DNA of 64,000 bases. It comes from Bordetella petrii. GTDB lineage: Bacteria > Pseudomonadota > Gammaproteobacteria > Burkholderiales > Burkholderiaceae_B. Below the pieces are notes generated by a model. It saw only the letters and a list, made by a program, of their open reading frames with translations, searched no databases and had not been told where the DNA came from. The first letter of the stretch is position 1, and the number at the start of each line of letters is the position of its first letter. A program made the translations under genes and the position numbers. Shown here one piece after another: positions 7,991 to 17,037 of the stretch. Location of the stretch: contig NC_010170.1 of NCBI RefSeq assembly GCF_000067205.1, positions 1,240,001 to 1,304,000 of the forward strand, read 5' to 3'.

Positions 7991-8968
7991 GTGAATGTTC
8001 TGAAGACGCGGCTCGTCGTTGCCGCAGGCGCCATGATGGCGATCACAGGCGCGGTTCCGGCGGTAGCGCAATACCCTGAGCAGCCCATTCGGATCGTCGT
8101 GCCTTTTCCGGCAGGCGGGCTAACAGATACCTATGCGCGAATGTTTGCCCGCAATCTGACGGAACAATTGGCGCAGCCCGTCATCGTGGAAAACGTGGCG
8201 GGCGCCACCGGTCAGATCGGTTCAGACCGCGTGGCGCGTGCCGCGCCAGATGGCTACACCTTGCTCTATACATCCAGTAGCGCACAAGTCCTGGCGCCAT
8301 TGATGGCGCGCAAACCGGCATTCGATCCGGTCAAGGATTTCACGCCCATCACACGAGTGATCGAGTATCCAGTCGTGCTGTACAGCCACCCGGGACTGCC
8401 TGTGACGTCGGCCACGGAGCTGGTCGCACTCGCGCGCAGCCGAGGTACTCCAATGACCTGCGCCAGCGTTGGGATAGGAAGCGTGGGGCATCTGGCCTGC
8501 CAGCAGTTTGCGCTGGCAAACCGCATCGAGCTTCTTCATGTTCCCTACAAAGGCGCGGCGCCGGCGCAAATGGCCGTGATCAGCGGCGAGGCGGACGTGA
8601 CGTTTGACAGTGTGGGAGGCAGCCAGAAGATGGCGGACGCGGGCAAACTGCGCGCATTGGCCGTTCTGGGAGACCGCCGCACCGACGGAGCTCCTAACGT
8701 GCCGACAGTCGCCGAGGCCGGATTGCCGGCGGTCTCTGCGTACGTGTGGACTGGAGTGCTCGGACCCGCGGGTCTGCCACGGCCGATCCAGATCAAGTTG
8801 AACGAGGCGCTGGCCAAGGCGCTGAAATCTCCCGAGTTTTCGGCGCGCATGAAGCAGGACGGCGCCGACAACGCCGCCGGCTCTCCCGCGGAGTTCGCCG
8901 AGCGCATCCGTCAAGAGCAAGCGCAATGGCGCGACGTGATCCGAGTGAAGAACCTGCAGATCGACTAA
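7991..8968 (+). CDS. Bug-type tripartite tricarboxylate transporter receptor (TctC family)
   Basis: 325 residues, starting with GTG at 7991 after GAGGAGA. The signal peptide ends near AVPAVAQ; the mature start YPEQPIRIVVPFPAGGLTDTYAR is the Bug hallmark. The typical carboxylate-binding loops follow (VENVAGATGQIGSDRVARAAPDGYT and VPYKGAAPAQMAVISGE). It binds a solute, often a carboxylic acid or amide, in the periplasm. There is no TctAB membrane pair nearby, as is common for Bug proteins. It is 16 bp ahead of a CocE-like hydrolase and divergent from a LysR regulator, so ligand capture and hydrolysis are probably linked. Confidence 0.9.
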   Translation: MNVLKTRLVVAAGAMMAITGAVPAVAQYPEQPIRIVVPFPAGGLTDTYARMFARNLTEQLAQPVIVENVAGATGQIGSDRVARAAPDGYTLLYTSSSAQVLAPLMARKPAFDPVKDFTPITRVIEYPVVLYSHPGLPVTSATELVALARSRGTPMTCASVGIGSVGHLACQQFALANRIELLHVPYKGAAPAQMAVISGEADVTFDSVGGSQKMADAGKLRALAVLGDRRTDGAPNVPTVAEAGLPAVSAYVWTGVLGPAGLPRPIQIKLNEALAKALKSPEFSARMKQDGADNAAGSPAEFAERIRQEQAQWRDVIRVKNLQID

Positions 8969-8984
8969 GCGCGAGGAACAGACT

Positions 8985-10706
8985 GTGCAGAACCAAGAAC
9001 AAATGATTGTGGAATGGGACGTCGCCATCGCGATGGACGATGGATTGACGCTGCGCGCAGACGTGTTTCGCCCGCGCGGAGACGAGCGCGTTCCCGTACT
9101 TCTGAGCTACGGTCCGTACGGCAAGGGGCTCGCATTCCAGGAGGGATACCCGACGGCCTGGGAGATCATGGCCAGGGAACATCCCGACACAGTCACAGGC
9201 ACGAGCAATCGTTATCAGAACTGGGAGACCGCCGATCCGGAGAAATGGGTTCCGCATGGCTACGCGCTCTTGCGCATTGACTCAAGGGGCGCCGGCCGCA
9301 GTCCGGGCTACCTTGATCCTCATTCGCCGCGCGAGATCGACGACATCGTTCAGTGCATCGCCTGGGCGGCGCAACAGCCGTGGAGTAACGGCAAGGTCGG
9401 GATGAGCGGAATTTCGTATTACGCGTCCAACCAATGGCGTGCCGCCGCGCGGCGTCCGCAGGGTCTGGCGGCAATCTGCGTGTGGGAGGGCTATCACGAT
9501 CGCTATAGAGATGCGACACGCCACGGCGGCATGTTGTGTTCTTTCTCGCGAAACTGGGCTGAAATGCAGGTCCGTACCGTGCAGCACGGCCGTGGCGAGC
9601 GGGGAGCCCGAAGCGCAATTACCGGCGAACTCGTGGCAGGGCTCGAGACGCTCGCTGAAGACGTGCTTGCGGTCCAACGCGCCAACCTGTGGCCGGCGTT
9701 CCAACGTGAACATCTCGATGGGCCGGTCTATCAGGAGCGAACGGCAAAGCTCGAAGATATCGATGTGCCGCTGCTGTCGTGCGGCAACTGGGGAGGGCAG
9801 GGCTTGCACCTGCGGGGCAACGTCGAGGGCTTTTTGCAGGCTGGAAGTCGTCAGAAATGGCTGGAAATGCACGGTGGCACGCGTTGGGCGGTCTACTACA
9901 CGGACTATGCTGTCGAACTGCAACGCCGCTTCTTCGATCATTTCCTTAAAGGCGCGGATAACGGCTGGAACTCCACACCGGCGGTACGCCTGCAAGTGCG
10001 CCATATTGATCATTTCGTCGAACGATTCGAATACGAGTGGCCTCTGGCGCGTACGCAATGGCAGCGTCTCTACCTTCATCCCGACGGCAGCCTGCGGGAA
10101 GACATGCCACCTGGCATGGCTCGGCTCGATTACGATCCACAGGCCTCCGGCCAGCGGTTCGTTTCGGCGCCTTTCCGCGAAACGACGGAGATTACTGGAC
10201 CGTCCGCAGTGAAGCTATTTCTGTCCTCGCAAACCGAGGACGCAGACGTTTTCATCGTGCTGCATCTGATCGATCCCGCCGGCGAGGAGGTCACCTTCCA
10301 GGGTGCGCTCGATCCTCACACGCCGATTGCTCAAGGTTGGTTGCGAGCGTCACAGCGTGAACTCGATATACAGCGCAGCCTGCCGTATCGCCCGTATCAC
10401 ACGCACGCGAACGTTCAACCACTGGAACCAGGCGTGCCCGTGGAACTCGACGTGGAAGTCTTGCCGACGTCCATCGTGGTGCCTGCGGGCTACCGTATTG
10501 GTTTATCCGTGCTCGGCAAGGACTACGAACACGCCGGGGAGGGGGCTTCGTTGTCGAACATGAAGAACGTCATGCGCGGCTGCGGACCGTTCCTGCACGA
10601 CGATGAGGGAGACCGGCCAGCGCACATTTACGGTGGGCGCTGCAGCCTGCACTTTGACGGAGAAGCCGCACCGTATGTGCTGCTTCCGTTCATTCCTGCG
10701 GCCTGA
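8985..10706 (+). CDS. CocE/NonD (X-Pro dipeptidyl-peptidase S15 type) hydrolase
   Basis: 573 residues. The GTG at 8985 is preceded by GAGGAA at good spacing; an ATG at 9003 is an alternative. The N-terminal alpha/beta-hydrolase domain has DGLTLRADVFRP, the oxyanion Tyr region SYGPYGKG, the RGAGRSPG segment, and the nucleophile elbow GMSGISYYA with Ser in G-I-S-Y. The C-terminal jelly-roll domain (KLFLSSQTEDADVFIVLHLIDPAG) is typical of CocE/S15 enzymes. It probably hydrolyses an ester or amide; there is no signal peptide, so it is cytoplasmic. It is in an operon with the Bug receptor. Confidence 0.85.
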   Translation: MQNQEQMIVEWDVAIAMDDGLTLRADVFRPRGDERVPVLLSYGPYGKGLAFQEGYPTAWEIMAREHPDTVTGTSNRYQNWETADPEKWVPHGYALLRIDSRGAGRSPGYLDPHSPREIDDIVQCIAWAAQQPWSNGKVGMSGISYYASNQWRAAARRPQGLAAICVWEGYHDRYRDATRHGGMLCSFSRNWAEMQVRTVQHGRGERGARSAITGELVAGLETLAEDVLAVQRANLWPAFQREHLDGPVYQERTAKLEDIDVPLLSCGNWGGQGLHLRGNVEGFLQAGSRQKWLEMHGGTRWAVYYTDYAVELQRRFFDHFLKGADNGWNSTPAVRLQVRHIDHFVERFEYEWPLARTQWQRLYLHPDGSLREDMPPGMARLDYDPQASGQRFVSAPFRETTEITGPSAVKLFLSSQTEDADVFIVLHLIDPAGEEVTFQGALDPHTPIAQGWLRASQRELDIQRSLPYRPYHTHANVQPLEPGVPVELDVEVLPTSIVVPAGYRIGLSVLGKDYEHAGEGASLSNMKNVMRGCGPFLHDDEGDRPAHIYGGRCSLHFDGEAAPYVLLPFIPAA

Positions 10707-10732
10707 TGCGCCGGATACCCGCGAAATGAGTC

Positions 10733-10758
10733 GCCGGCCGCCAGTCGCAGCGGCCGGC
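10733..10758. terminator. Bidirectional hairpin between convergent genes
   Basis: A perfect 9-bp GC-rich inverted repeat, GCCGGCCGC/GCGGCCGGC with an 8-nt loop, sits between the hydrolase stop and the Lrp stop codon. It has no U tract, but its position between convergent genes fits a terminator for both. Confidence 0.6.
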
Positions 10759-11222
10759 TACAGCGCGATCTTGGAGGTGGATTTCACGACCTGCATCGGA
10801 ATTTCGGTTTTGACGCTTTGGACGATGGGCAAGACCGTGAGGTGCTTCACCTGGAACTCGCGATAGGCGGCCAAGTCCGACACCACAACGCGCAACAAAA
10901 AATCGCAATCGCCGGCCATCAGATGGCATTCGGTGATTTGATCCATCAGCGCGACCTCTCTGGTGAACGCCTCCACCGTTTTTTCATCCTGACCCGTGAG
11001 CCAGACGCGTACGAACACCGTCAGCGCGGCATCCACCATGGAGGGATTGAGAATGGCAGCGTACCGCTGGATGTAGCCGGCATCTTCAAGCAGTTTGACG
11101 CGGCGCAGGCAAGGGGAGGGCGAGAGGCCCACGATCTTTGCCAGTTCCACGTTCTGGAGCCGGCCGTCGTCCTGCAGGGCGTTGAGGATCTTTCGGTCGA
11201 TCTTGTCGAGCGTGGGAGTCAT
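10758..11222 (-). CDS. Lrp/AsnC family transcriptional regulator
   Basis: 154 residues from the ATG at 11222 (MTPTLDKIDRKILNALQDDG), the canonical Lrp start; an upstream in-frame ATG gives an unlikely 33-residue extension. The helix-turn-helix is at NVELAKIVGLSPSPCLRRVKLLEDAGYI. The RAM effector domain follows (ECHLMAGDCDFLLRVVVSDLAAY). It is divergent from the beta-hydroxyacid dehydrogenase and AEC permease genes with an AT-rich spacer of about 190 bp, so these are its likely targets. The effector is probably an amino acid or related acid, as is usual for the family. Confidence 0.9.
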   Translation of the reverse strand: MTPTLDKIDRKILNALQDDGRLQNVELAKIVGLSPSPCLRRVKLLEDAGYIQRYAAILNPSMVDAALTVFVRVWLTGQDEKTVEAFTREVALMDQITECHLMAGDCDFLLRVVVSDLAAYREFQVKHLTVLPIVQSVKTEIPMQVVKSTSKIAL

Positions 11223-11412
11223 GGCGGGAGCGGGGCTAAAGATATTGGCGTTCCCGCGCGGGCGGGAATCGTACTGGTATTTGGAACCAATGATCAGTAA
11301 TTGAGTGGCATGAAATGTCAATTATAAAGATTTTACGAGCACGATAAGACGGCAAATTCTATTGCGCTTGGCGGATAATTTTTGTCTCTTCACGACTCAA
11401 CGGATTGTGGTC

Positions 11413-12327
11413 ATGCAGCATGAACAACTCGACTCCACGCGCGCAGCGTCGCTGGTTGGCTTCATAGGTTTGGGCGTCATGGGTCAACCCATGGCGCTGA
11501 ATCTGGCGCGCGCCGGTGTGCCGCTGATCGTGTGGAATCGCAGTCCGGAGCGCACGGCGCCGCTGGCGGCCGCCGGCGCCCACGTTGCGCCCGACGTCGA
11601 CACCTTGCTTGGTCAGGTTGAACTGGCCATTGTCATGCTGGTCGACAGCGCGGCGATCGACGCCGTGTTTGGAAGAGGTACCCCGGCGTTTGCCGCACGC
11701 GTCGCAGGCAAGACGATTGTCAGCATGAGCTCCGTTGCGCCGGATTACGCGCGAGGCCTTTGCGCGGACATCGAGGCCGCCGGCGGTCGCTATGTGGAGT
11801 GTCCGGTCTCCGGATCACGCAAGCCCGCCGAGGCCGGTCAACTGGTGGGGCTGATCGGCGGCCGGGAAGAAGACGTCGAGCGCGTTCGCAGTTGGATTGC
11901 GCCCATGTGCCGGGAGATCGTTGCCTGCGGTGGCGCGGGCGATGCGCTTCTGATGAAGCTGTCCGTCAACCTCTACCTGAACACGATGCTGGCCGGCCTG
12001 GCGGAAGCGGTGAACTTTGCCGAAAGGCAGGGACTTGATCTTGCCGTGCTCCAGGCCGCCATCGACGCCGGTCCCATGGCATGCGATGTAACGCGGGTGA
12101 AGATGCCCAAGCTGACCGCGAACGACTTTTCCGTTCAAGCGGCATCGTCGGACGCCTGGGCGAGTTGCCAGCTCATTGCCGAGGCTGCGCGGTCTAAAAA
12201 CATCGCATCGCCGCTCCTGAACCTGAGTCTGGCGCTGTACGGGGAGACGGTGACTCTGGGTAACGGCCGCAATGACATGGTGTCCGTGATTGAGGCCATC
12301 CGACGCCGGTCTGACGAACTCGGATGA
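11413..12327 (+). CDS. NAD(P)-dependent beta-hydroxyacid dehydrogenase (3-hydroxyisobutyrate dehydrogenase family)
   Basis: 304 residues from the ATG at 11413. The Rossmann motif is GFIGLGVMGQPMALNLARAG at residues 15-34, the substrate-binding segment VECPVSGSRKPAEAGQL, and the catalytic Lys lies in GDALLMKLSVNLY. The C-terminal helical domain is the all-alpha dimerisation unit. Family members oxidise 3-hydroxyisobutyrate or reduce tartronate or glyoxylate semialdehydes; the exact substrate cannot be read. It is 13 bp upstream of the AEC permease and likely co-transcribed with it, under the divergent Lrp regulator. Confidence 0.88.
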   Translation: MQHEQLDSTRAASLVGFIGLGVMGQPMALNLARAGVPLIVWNRSPERTAPLAAAGAHVAPDVDTLLGQVELAIVMLVDSAAIDAVFGRGTPAFAARVAGKTIVSMSSVAPDYARGLCADIEAAGGRYVECPVSGSRKPAEAGQLVGLIGGREEDVERVRSWIAPMCREIVACGGAGDALLMKLSVNLYLNTMLAGLAEAVNFAERQGLDLAVLQAAIDAGPMACDVTRVKMPKLTANDFSVQAASSDAWASCQLIAEAARSKNIASPLLNLSLALYGETVTLGNGRNDMVSVIEAIRRRSDELG

Positions 12328-12340
12328 TCGAAAGGCCGAC

Positions 12341-13294
12341 ATGTTGGTCGCGATGTTCGCAACGTTCCTGGCGAGCCTGCCTGTTTTTGGTCTGATCGCT
12401 GCGGGTGCAATCGCTGCGCGCACCAAGGTTCTTGCCGATGAGGCGGGTGATGCGCTCAATCGATATGTGACCTGGCTGGCGCTGCCGGCCCTCTTGTTCA
12501 AGACCGTGGCCGATGCCCGCTGGGATGCCCTTTGGCAACCAGGGTTCATTGCGTCATTTTGCTTGAGCGGCCTCGTGACGCTAGCCGTTGCAATGCTGGC
12601 GGCCCGAATCTTTGCCCGCCGCGCGTTGGCTCAGTCGGCGATCGACAGTCTCAACGCGAGCTACCCTAATGTGGGTTTCATGGGATTCCCGTTGGCGGTG
12701 GCGCTACTCGAGCCTGCAGCGCTGGTTCCGACGACCATCGCCGCCATTCTCACGATGTGCGTGTTTTTCGCCTTGACCATCGTATTGGTCGAGCTCGGAC
12801 TGAATGCGGGGGCCGGGGTGTGGATTGTGGGCAAGAAAGTTACGAAAGCCGTTTTGCGACACCCCTTGATCGTGGCGCCGGCTTGCGGCCTGCCATTCGC
12901 GCTGGCGGATTTGGCTGTTCCGGGTCCGATCGCTTCTCTGGCCAGCCTGCTGGCGGCCTCGGCGGCGCCCTGCGCCTTGGCTGCAATTGGACTGTTTATG
13001 GTTCGGGCCAAAGGCGAAAATGGCACCAACGAGACCACCGGCGTTGCAGCACTGATCGGTGGCAAGCTCCTGCTGCAGCCTTTGCTCGCCTGGCTGTTCG
13101 CGCGATACGTCTTTAATCTCGATGCTGAGACCGTTCTGGTTGCCGTACTGATGGCCGCGTTGCCTACGGGCACCGGCTCGTTCATGCTGGCGGGGCATTA
13201 CCGATTCGATGCAGCGCTGCCGGCTCGGGTGATCGCTGGCTCGACCTTGCTGTCTATCGTGGCCATCGCCCTCGTCGTGGCGCTCTTGCGCTAG
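12341..13294 (+). CDS. AEC (auxin efflux carrier) family transporter
   Basis: 317 residues from the ATG at 12341 (MLVAMFATFLASLPVFGLIA), which has AAAGG upstream; the longer reading overlaps the dehydrogenase gene. About ten membrane segments are arranged as two five-helix repeats. The conserved crossover regions are visible at SYPNVGFMGFPLAVALL and LMAALPTGTGSFMLA. Bacterial AEC proteins move carboxylates such as malate or malonate; direction and substrate are unknown here. Pairing with a hydroxyacid dehydrogenase suggests a small organic acid. Confidence 0.85.
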   Translation: MLVAMFATFLASLPVFGLIAAGAIAARTKVLADEAGDALNRYVTWLALPALLFKTVADARWDALWQPGFIASFCLSGLVTLAVAMLAARIFARRALAQSAIDSLNASYPNVGFMGFPLAVALLEPAALVPTTIAAILTMCVFFALTIVLVELGLNAGAGVWIVGKKVTKAVLRHPLIVAPACGLPFALADLAVPGPIASLASLLAASAAPCALAAIGLFMVRAKGENGTNETTGVAALIGGKLLLQPLLAWLFARYVFNLDAETVLVAVLMAALPTGTGSFMLAGHYRFDAALPARVIAGSTLLSIVAIALVVALLR

Positions 13295-13395
13295 GCGTGA
13301 CGCCTTGTTCGGAGGGTCAATGCGATGGCGCAGGGCGCACCGATGGCGATCTTTTAGAATTGCAGGCGCAGGTTTACACTTTCCCGGAGCGCAGT

Positions 13396-14040
13396 ATGGA
13401 CCGATTCGCGGCATTGGCCGCCTTCATCGCTGTTGTCGAAAACGGCGGCTTCTCGCCGGCCGCGCGACGGTTGGGCGTCGCTCCGTCATCGTTGACGCGG
13501 CAGGTCAACGCGCTCGAGCGCTCGCTGGGTACGCAATTGTTGAACCGTTCGACTCGGGCGCTTACGCTGACTGAAGTGGGGGAGCAGTACTTCGACGATG
13601 GCCGCCGTGTTCTGGGAGACCTGGAGCGCGCGGATCAATCGGCTGGTGAGCTGACCGGCCCTCCAAAAGGAGTGCTTAGGCTGAGCGTACCCGTCGCATT
13701 CGGGCGCCTGCATGTGGCCCCATTCCTTCCCGCGTTCCTGGCCGCGTACCCGGGAGTGCGTTTGGACATCCAATTGACCGATGCGGTGGTGAATCTTGCC
13801 GAGCAGCGGATGGATATGGCGATCCGCTTGGGCGCCCAGCCGCCTGATACGACGATTGCGAAGCGTCTGGCTCCGCATCGTCGGGTAATTTGCGCGAGCC
13901 CGGCCTACCTCGAAGCGCACGGTACGCCGGCGGAGCCCCACGAACTGAGCGATCACAATTGCCTCTTGTTCGACTACCTTGCCGGTCGGGCCGCCTGGAC
14001 ATTGTCCAAAGGCGACGCGTCGCACGAAATGGAGGTGCGG
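13396..14040 (+). pseudogene. LysR family regulator, 3' end lost to IS insertion
   Basis: The gene starts normally at 13396 (MDRFAALAAFIAVVENGGFS) with an intact helix-turn-helix (AARRLGVAPSSLTRQVNALERS) and most of the first effector lobe. After about 215 residues (...ASHEMEVR) the reading frame enters IS sequence and closes at 14127. A full LysR of this subgroup is about 300 residues, so roughly 85 are missing; I did not find them elsewhere in the window. DNA binding might survive but effector control should not. Confidence 0.8.
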
Positions 14041-14710
14041 ACGAAAACTTGGACTCCTTTGGAGATAGTTCATGTATTCGTACGCAGAACGCATGCAGGC
14101 CGTGCAGCTCTATATCAAACTGGGTAAGCGCATAGGCGCTACCATTCGTCAGCTCGGCTTCCCGACAAAGAATTCACTCAAGCAGTGGTATCGTGAATAT
14201 GAACGTCATCTCGACTTACCGGCAGGCTATGTACGCACCGTGCCATGGTATTCGGATGAGCAAAAGCGAGTCGCTGTGGAGCACTATCTGAGCCACGGCC
14301 GTTGCCTGGCACAGACCGCGAAGGCGCTGGGTTATCCTTGCCGCACAACGCTCTCGGCTTGGATTGATGAACATGACCCTGACGCCAGGCGACGCGTCGT
14401 TGGAAAGGTCGGAACCGCCAAACCGCGATCAGAGCAGCAGAAGCAGGCCGCAGTGATCGATCTGTGCTCCAGGCGCGAGAGTGCGCGTGATGTGGCTGAA
14501 AAAGTTGGCGTGAGCCGCCAGACGCTGTACAACTGGAAGGATCAGCGACTTGGCCGCGAGGCCCCTGCATCCATGACACGCCATCGCGATTTACCACAGA
14601 CAGCCGACCGTGAGGAACTGCAACGCGAACTTGAGACCTTGCGTAGAGACGTTCAGCGCCTGCAGCTTGAGCACGACTTGCTAGAGAAGGCCAATGAACT
14701 GCTAAAAAAA
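14041..14710 (+). mobile_element. IS3-family element fragment (left part, orfA only)
   Basis: A left end of an IS3-type element that interrupts the LysR gene. The exact left boundary is not resolved; it lies near 14030-14050. It carries nearly all of orfA and stops at the A7 tract at 14704-14710, where an ISL3 element begins. No orfB is present. Confidence 0.7.
14072..14710 (+). pseudogene. IS3-family transposase OrfA (3' end interrupted)
   Basis: About 213 residues of OrfA, fused out to 14761 by read-through into the next IS. It has three helix-turn-helix-like units: MQAVQLYIKLGKRIGATIRQ near the start, a central DEQKRVAVEHYLSHGRCLAQ, and RDVAEKVGVSRQTLYNWK. A C-terminal coiled coil follows (EELQRELETLRRDVQRLQLE...LLEKANELLKK) for multimerisation. 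The break is at LLKKG, exactly where IS3 elements have their A-rich frameshift window. Without OrfB it cannot transpose. Confidence 0.8.
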
Positions 14711-15303
14711 GGTTCATCGCAGAATAGCGTGGAGCGATTTGGCCAGATTTCGTACTCTTGAGGCCAGTTTCTGGTGTTCAGGAGGATCGGACGATGCTGG
14801 ATCGCAAGCTGTTGGAGTCCCTGGGTGGCTGGGACGGCTATCGGGTGGATCGCGTGGTGTGGCCTGAAGGCGATGGGCGCACGGTGTCGCTGTATCTCAA
14901 GCCCACGGCCAAGGCCATGCATTGCGAGCAGTGCGGCGCGCGGTGTCGCCAGGTGCACGAGACGACGGTGCGACGCGTGCGCGACCTGCCCTTGTTCGAG
15001 TATCGGGTGGTGCTGCATGTGCCGCGACGGCGGCTTTGGTGTGAGCGGTGCGGCGGCCCGCGTCTGGAGCGGCTCGGCTGGCTGGGACGCTATCAGCGTG
15101 TCACGGATCGGCTGGCACAAGCCTGCAGCCAACTGCTGCAATCGAGCAACGTGCAGGCGGTGGCCAGGTTCTTTGATCTGGGCTGGCACACGGTCAAGAC
15201 GGTGGATAAGGCGCGACTGCGTGCATCGATCCCGGAGCCGGACTGGTCGCGTATCGAATACCTGGCAATGGATGAGTTTGCCCTGCACAAGGGCCATCGG
15301 TAT
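14711..15303 (+). mobile_element. ISL3-family element fragment
   Basis: It begins GGTTCATCGCAGAATAGCG immediately after the A7 tract of the preceding IS3 orfA. ISL3 elements are known to start with GG and to prefer AT-rich targets. It carries the first part of an ISL3 transposase and is cut at 15303 by IS copy A. The right half is absent from the window. Confidence 0.7.
14794..15303 (+). pseudogene. ISL3-family transposase, N-terminal part
   Basis: 170 residues from the ATG at 14794, preceded by AGGAGG. The N-terminal zinc-binding domain is clear (CEQCGARC and CERCGGPR, residues about 45-95), followed by the helix-turn-helix region (VQAVARFFDLGWHTVKTVDK). The sequence then reaches the first catalytic Asp block (LAMDEFALHKGHRY), where copy A interrupts it. 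An intact ISL3 transposase is about 400 residues or more, so the rest of the catalytic domain is lost. Confidence 0.85.
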
Positions 15304-15333
15304 CGGCGTCTGTCAAGGCAGTTGGAACCTGAT

Positions 15334-16398
15334 TCATGCGGCCTCTAATACTGGATCGGTGTCTTGCTCATGTTGATCCGGCTCGGGGTTGAGCCAGACG
15401 CTGCCGATGGGCTGCCAGTTGCGTAGTTTTCCCGACCATCGTGCTGGGTGGCGTTGCCTGGCTTGTTGGTACAGGCGCTGTCGGGCTTGCAGAATGGGGG
15501 CATCCAGGCCCGCATGACGCTGCGCCGGAGCCAAGTAGCGAATGGCGCTGTGGCGATGCTCATGGTTGTACCAGTGGATGAACTGATGCACCCACAGGCG
15601 TGCGGCCTGCACGCTTGCAAAGCCGTCGATCGGGTAACCGGGCCGGTACTTGCAGGTGCGGAACAGGGCCTCGGAATACGCGTTGTCGTTGGATACCTGG
15701 GGTCGGCTGTGCGAGGCGGTAATGCCCAGCTTCTCGAGCGTGACCTGCAAGGTCGAGCCTTTCATGGCGCTACCATTATCGGCATGCAATACCAGGGGTC
15801 GGTGCTGACACTGCTCGCGCAGCACGGCGCGCTGGATGATGGTGGCACTGTTGGCCATGTTCTCCGATTCAAACACCTCGGCCCCGACGATTTTCCGGCT
15901 GTAGATGTCCAGGATCAGATACAGGTAATAGAACCGGCCGCGGATACGCGTATGCAGGTACGTGACGTCCCAGCTCCAGAGCTGGTTGGGTGCGTCGGCA
16001 CAGTGGCGCCGTGGTGCTCCAGCGTGACGTGGCGCGCGCGCCCGGCCACGGCGGTGCTGCTCATCGGCTTGGCGCAGCACGCGATAGAAGGTCGACTCCG
16101 ACGCCAGGTACCGGCCCTCTTCATCGAGCAGCCGTACCACGATCTGCGCCGGCGGCAGGCTGGCGAACTCGGGACGGTGGCAGGCCTGCAGCACGGCCTG
16201 GCGCTCGGCGTCTGTCAGTGCATGCGATGGCGTGGCATGTATGGCGTGCGGGCGTCTGTCCTCATCGCCCGTCGCCCAGCGACGATAAGTGTTCAAGCCG
16301 ATACCGAGTTCGATGCATGCGCTCTGCAAGCGTGCACCGGCCTGGCGAGCCTCATCGACCAACGCTACAGCTTGACGGCGATCCTGGGCATTGGTCAT
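15334..16398 (-). CDS. IS3-family transposase OrfB (DDE integrase), copy A
   Basis: 354 residues. The DDE triad is visible: Asp in WSWDVTYLHTRIRG, Asp in LHADNGSAMKG, Glu in SNDNAYSEALFRTCKY. The N-terminal HTH_21-like part (VVRLLDEEGRYLASESTFYRVL) is intact. The ATG overlaps the orfA stop as ATGA, in the -1 frame relative to orfA. It is identical in translation to the OrfB of copy C, so the copies are recent. It should be a functional transposase subunit. Confidence 0.92.
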   Translation of the reverse strand: MTNAQDRRQAVALVDEARQAGARLQSACIELGIGLNTYRRWATGDEDRRPHAIHATPSHALTDAERQAVLQACHRPEFASLPPAQIVVRLLDEEGRYLASESTFYRVLRQADEQHRRGRARAPRHAGAPRRHCADAPNQLWSWDVTYLHTRIRGRFYYLYLILDIYSRKIVGAEVFESENMANSATIIQRAVLREQCQHRPLVLHADNGSAMKGSTLQVTLEKLGITASHSRPQVSNDNAYSEALFRTCKYRPGYPIDGFASVQAARLWVHQFIHWYNHEHRHSAIRYLAPAQRHAGLDAPILQARQRLYQQARQRHPARWSGKLRNWQPIGSVWLNPEPDQHEQDTDPVLEAA

Positions 16399-16886
16399 TC
16401 TTCCTCGTCCCCCCAGATCGCCCGGGCTTTTTTTCGCAAGGTCAGCAATGCTGCCGTCTCAGCCAGCGCGGCGTTCTTGCGGCGCAGCTCGCGCTCCAAA
16501 TCGCGCGTGCGGCGACGTTCAGCCTTGAGCGCGTCGGCCTCCTGCCGGGCGGCGCTCTGGCTCTGCGCGTTGGCCTGCTCGCAACTCGTTCGCCAGCGGC
16601 GCAACTGCTCGGCATACAGTCCCCGGCGCCGGCAGTACTCGGCCAGCTCCACTTCGGACAGCGCAGCGCTTTCCAGCACGGCGTTGAACTTGTCCTGCGA
16701 GCTCCAGCCCTCGCTGTCCGACGCCTGGTCTGGCAACAAACGGCCCTGGCCGCGGGCCTGTTTGCGCCAGTTATAGATCGTGGCCTCGGAAATGCCTTCT
16801 TCGCGTGCCAGGTCGGAGACCGTGCGGTTGTGCGGGGCCAGTAACTTCTTCAGGATGGCTTCCCGGCGTTCTGCGGAATACTTCAT
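16395..16886 (-). CDS. IS3-family transposase OrfA, copy A
   Basis: 163 residues from the ATG at 16886 (MKYSAERREAILKKLL), preceded by AGAAGG; a longer reading to 16943 runs into the inverted repeat. The helix-turn-helix is VSDLAREEGISEATIYNWRKQ (residues about 21-42), and a Leu-zipper-like coiled coil lies near the end (DLERELRRKNAALAETAALL). A slippery A7 run at 16428-16434 (cgA AAA AAA g in frame) lies about 10 codons before the stop and could yield an OrfAB fusion by -1 frameshifting. Confidence 0.92.
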   Translation of the reverse strand: MKYSAERREAILKKLLAPHNRTVSDLAREEGISEATIYNWRKQARGQGRLLPDQASDSEGWSSQDKFNAVLESAALSEVELAEYCRRRGLYAEQLRRWRTSCEQANAQSQSAARQEADALKAERRRTRDLERELRRKNAALAETAALLTLRKKARAIWGDEEE

Positions 16887-17037
16887 CGGAACCTTCTCTT
16901 TGCCCCCAATGGTTTGGGACTCTAACAGCAACTGAGGTTCCAACTATTCTGACAGCGGGGGCAGCTCAGATGTCGCATGTCATCGACGTTGCCTCAGGAT
17001 TTTTATGCGTTCGCATTTATTCATCTTTAAGAGCGCC

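Larger units (their letters stand above)
15304..16961 (-). mobile_element. IS3-family insertion sequence, copy A (1658 bp)
   Basis: The left end (5' of orfA) is CCCCCGCTGTCAGAATAGTT read on the minus strand at 16961; the right end is CGGCGTCTGTCAAGGCAGTT at 15304. They form an imperfect inverted repeat (CTGTCA..n.nAGTTGGAACCT). The boundaries were set by comparing three copies: the same bases abut different flanks, and copies A and C both come to 1658 bp. It contains overlapping orfA and orfB. The flanks show no obvious target-site duplication. Confidence 0.85.

Noticed and set aside
15448..16776. A 442-residue open frame antisense to the IS transposase genes (also seen opposite copies B and C)
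   Set aside because: It is the shadow of OrfA/OrfB in GC-rich sequence; the translated product has no domain logic and the sense genes are clear IS3 proteins.
15295..16970. Target-site duplication flanking IS copy A
   Set aside because: Bases outside the two ends (tat and cag) do not match, so no duplication can be claimed; rearrangement after insertion is more likely.
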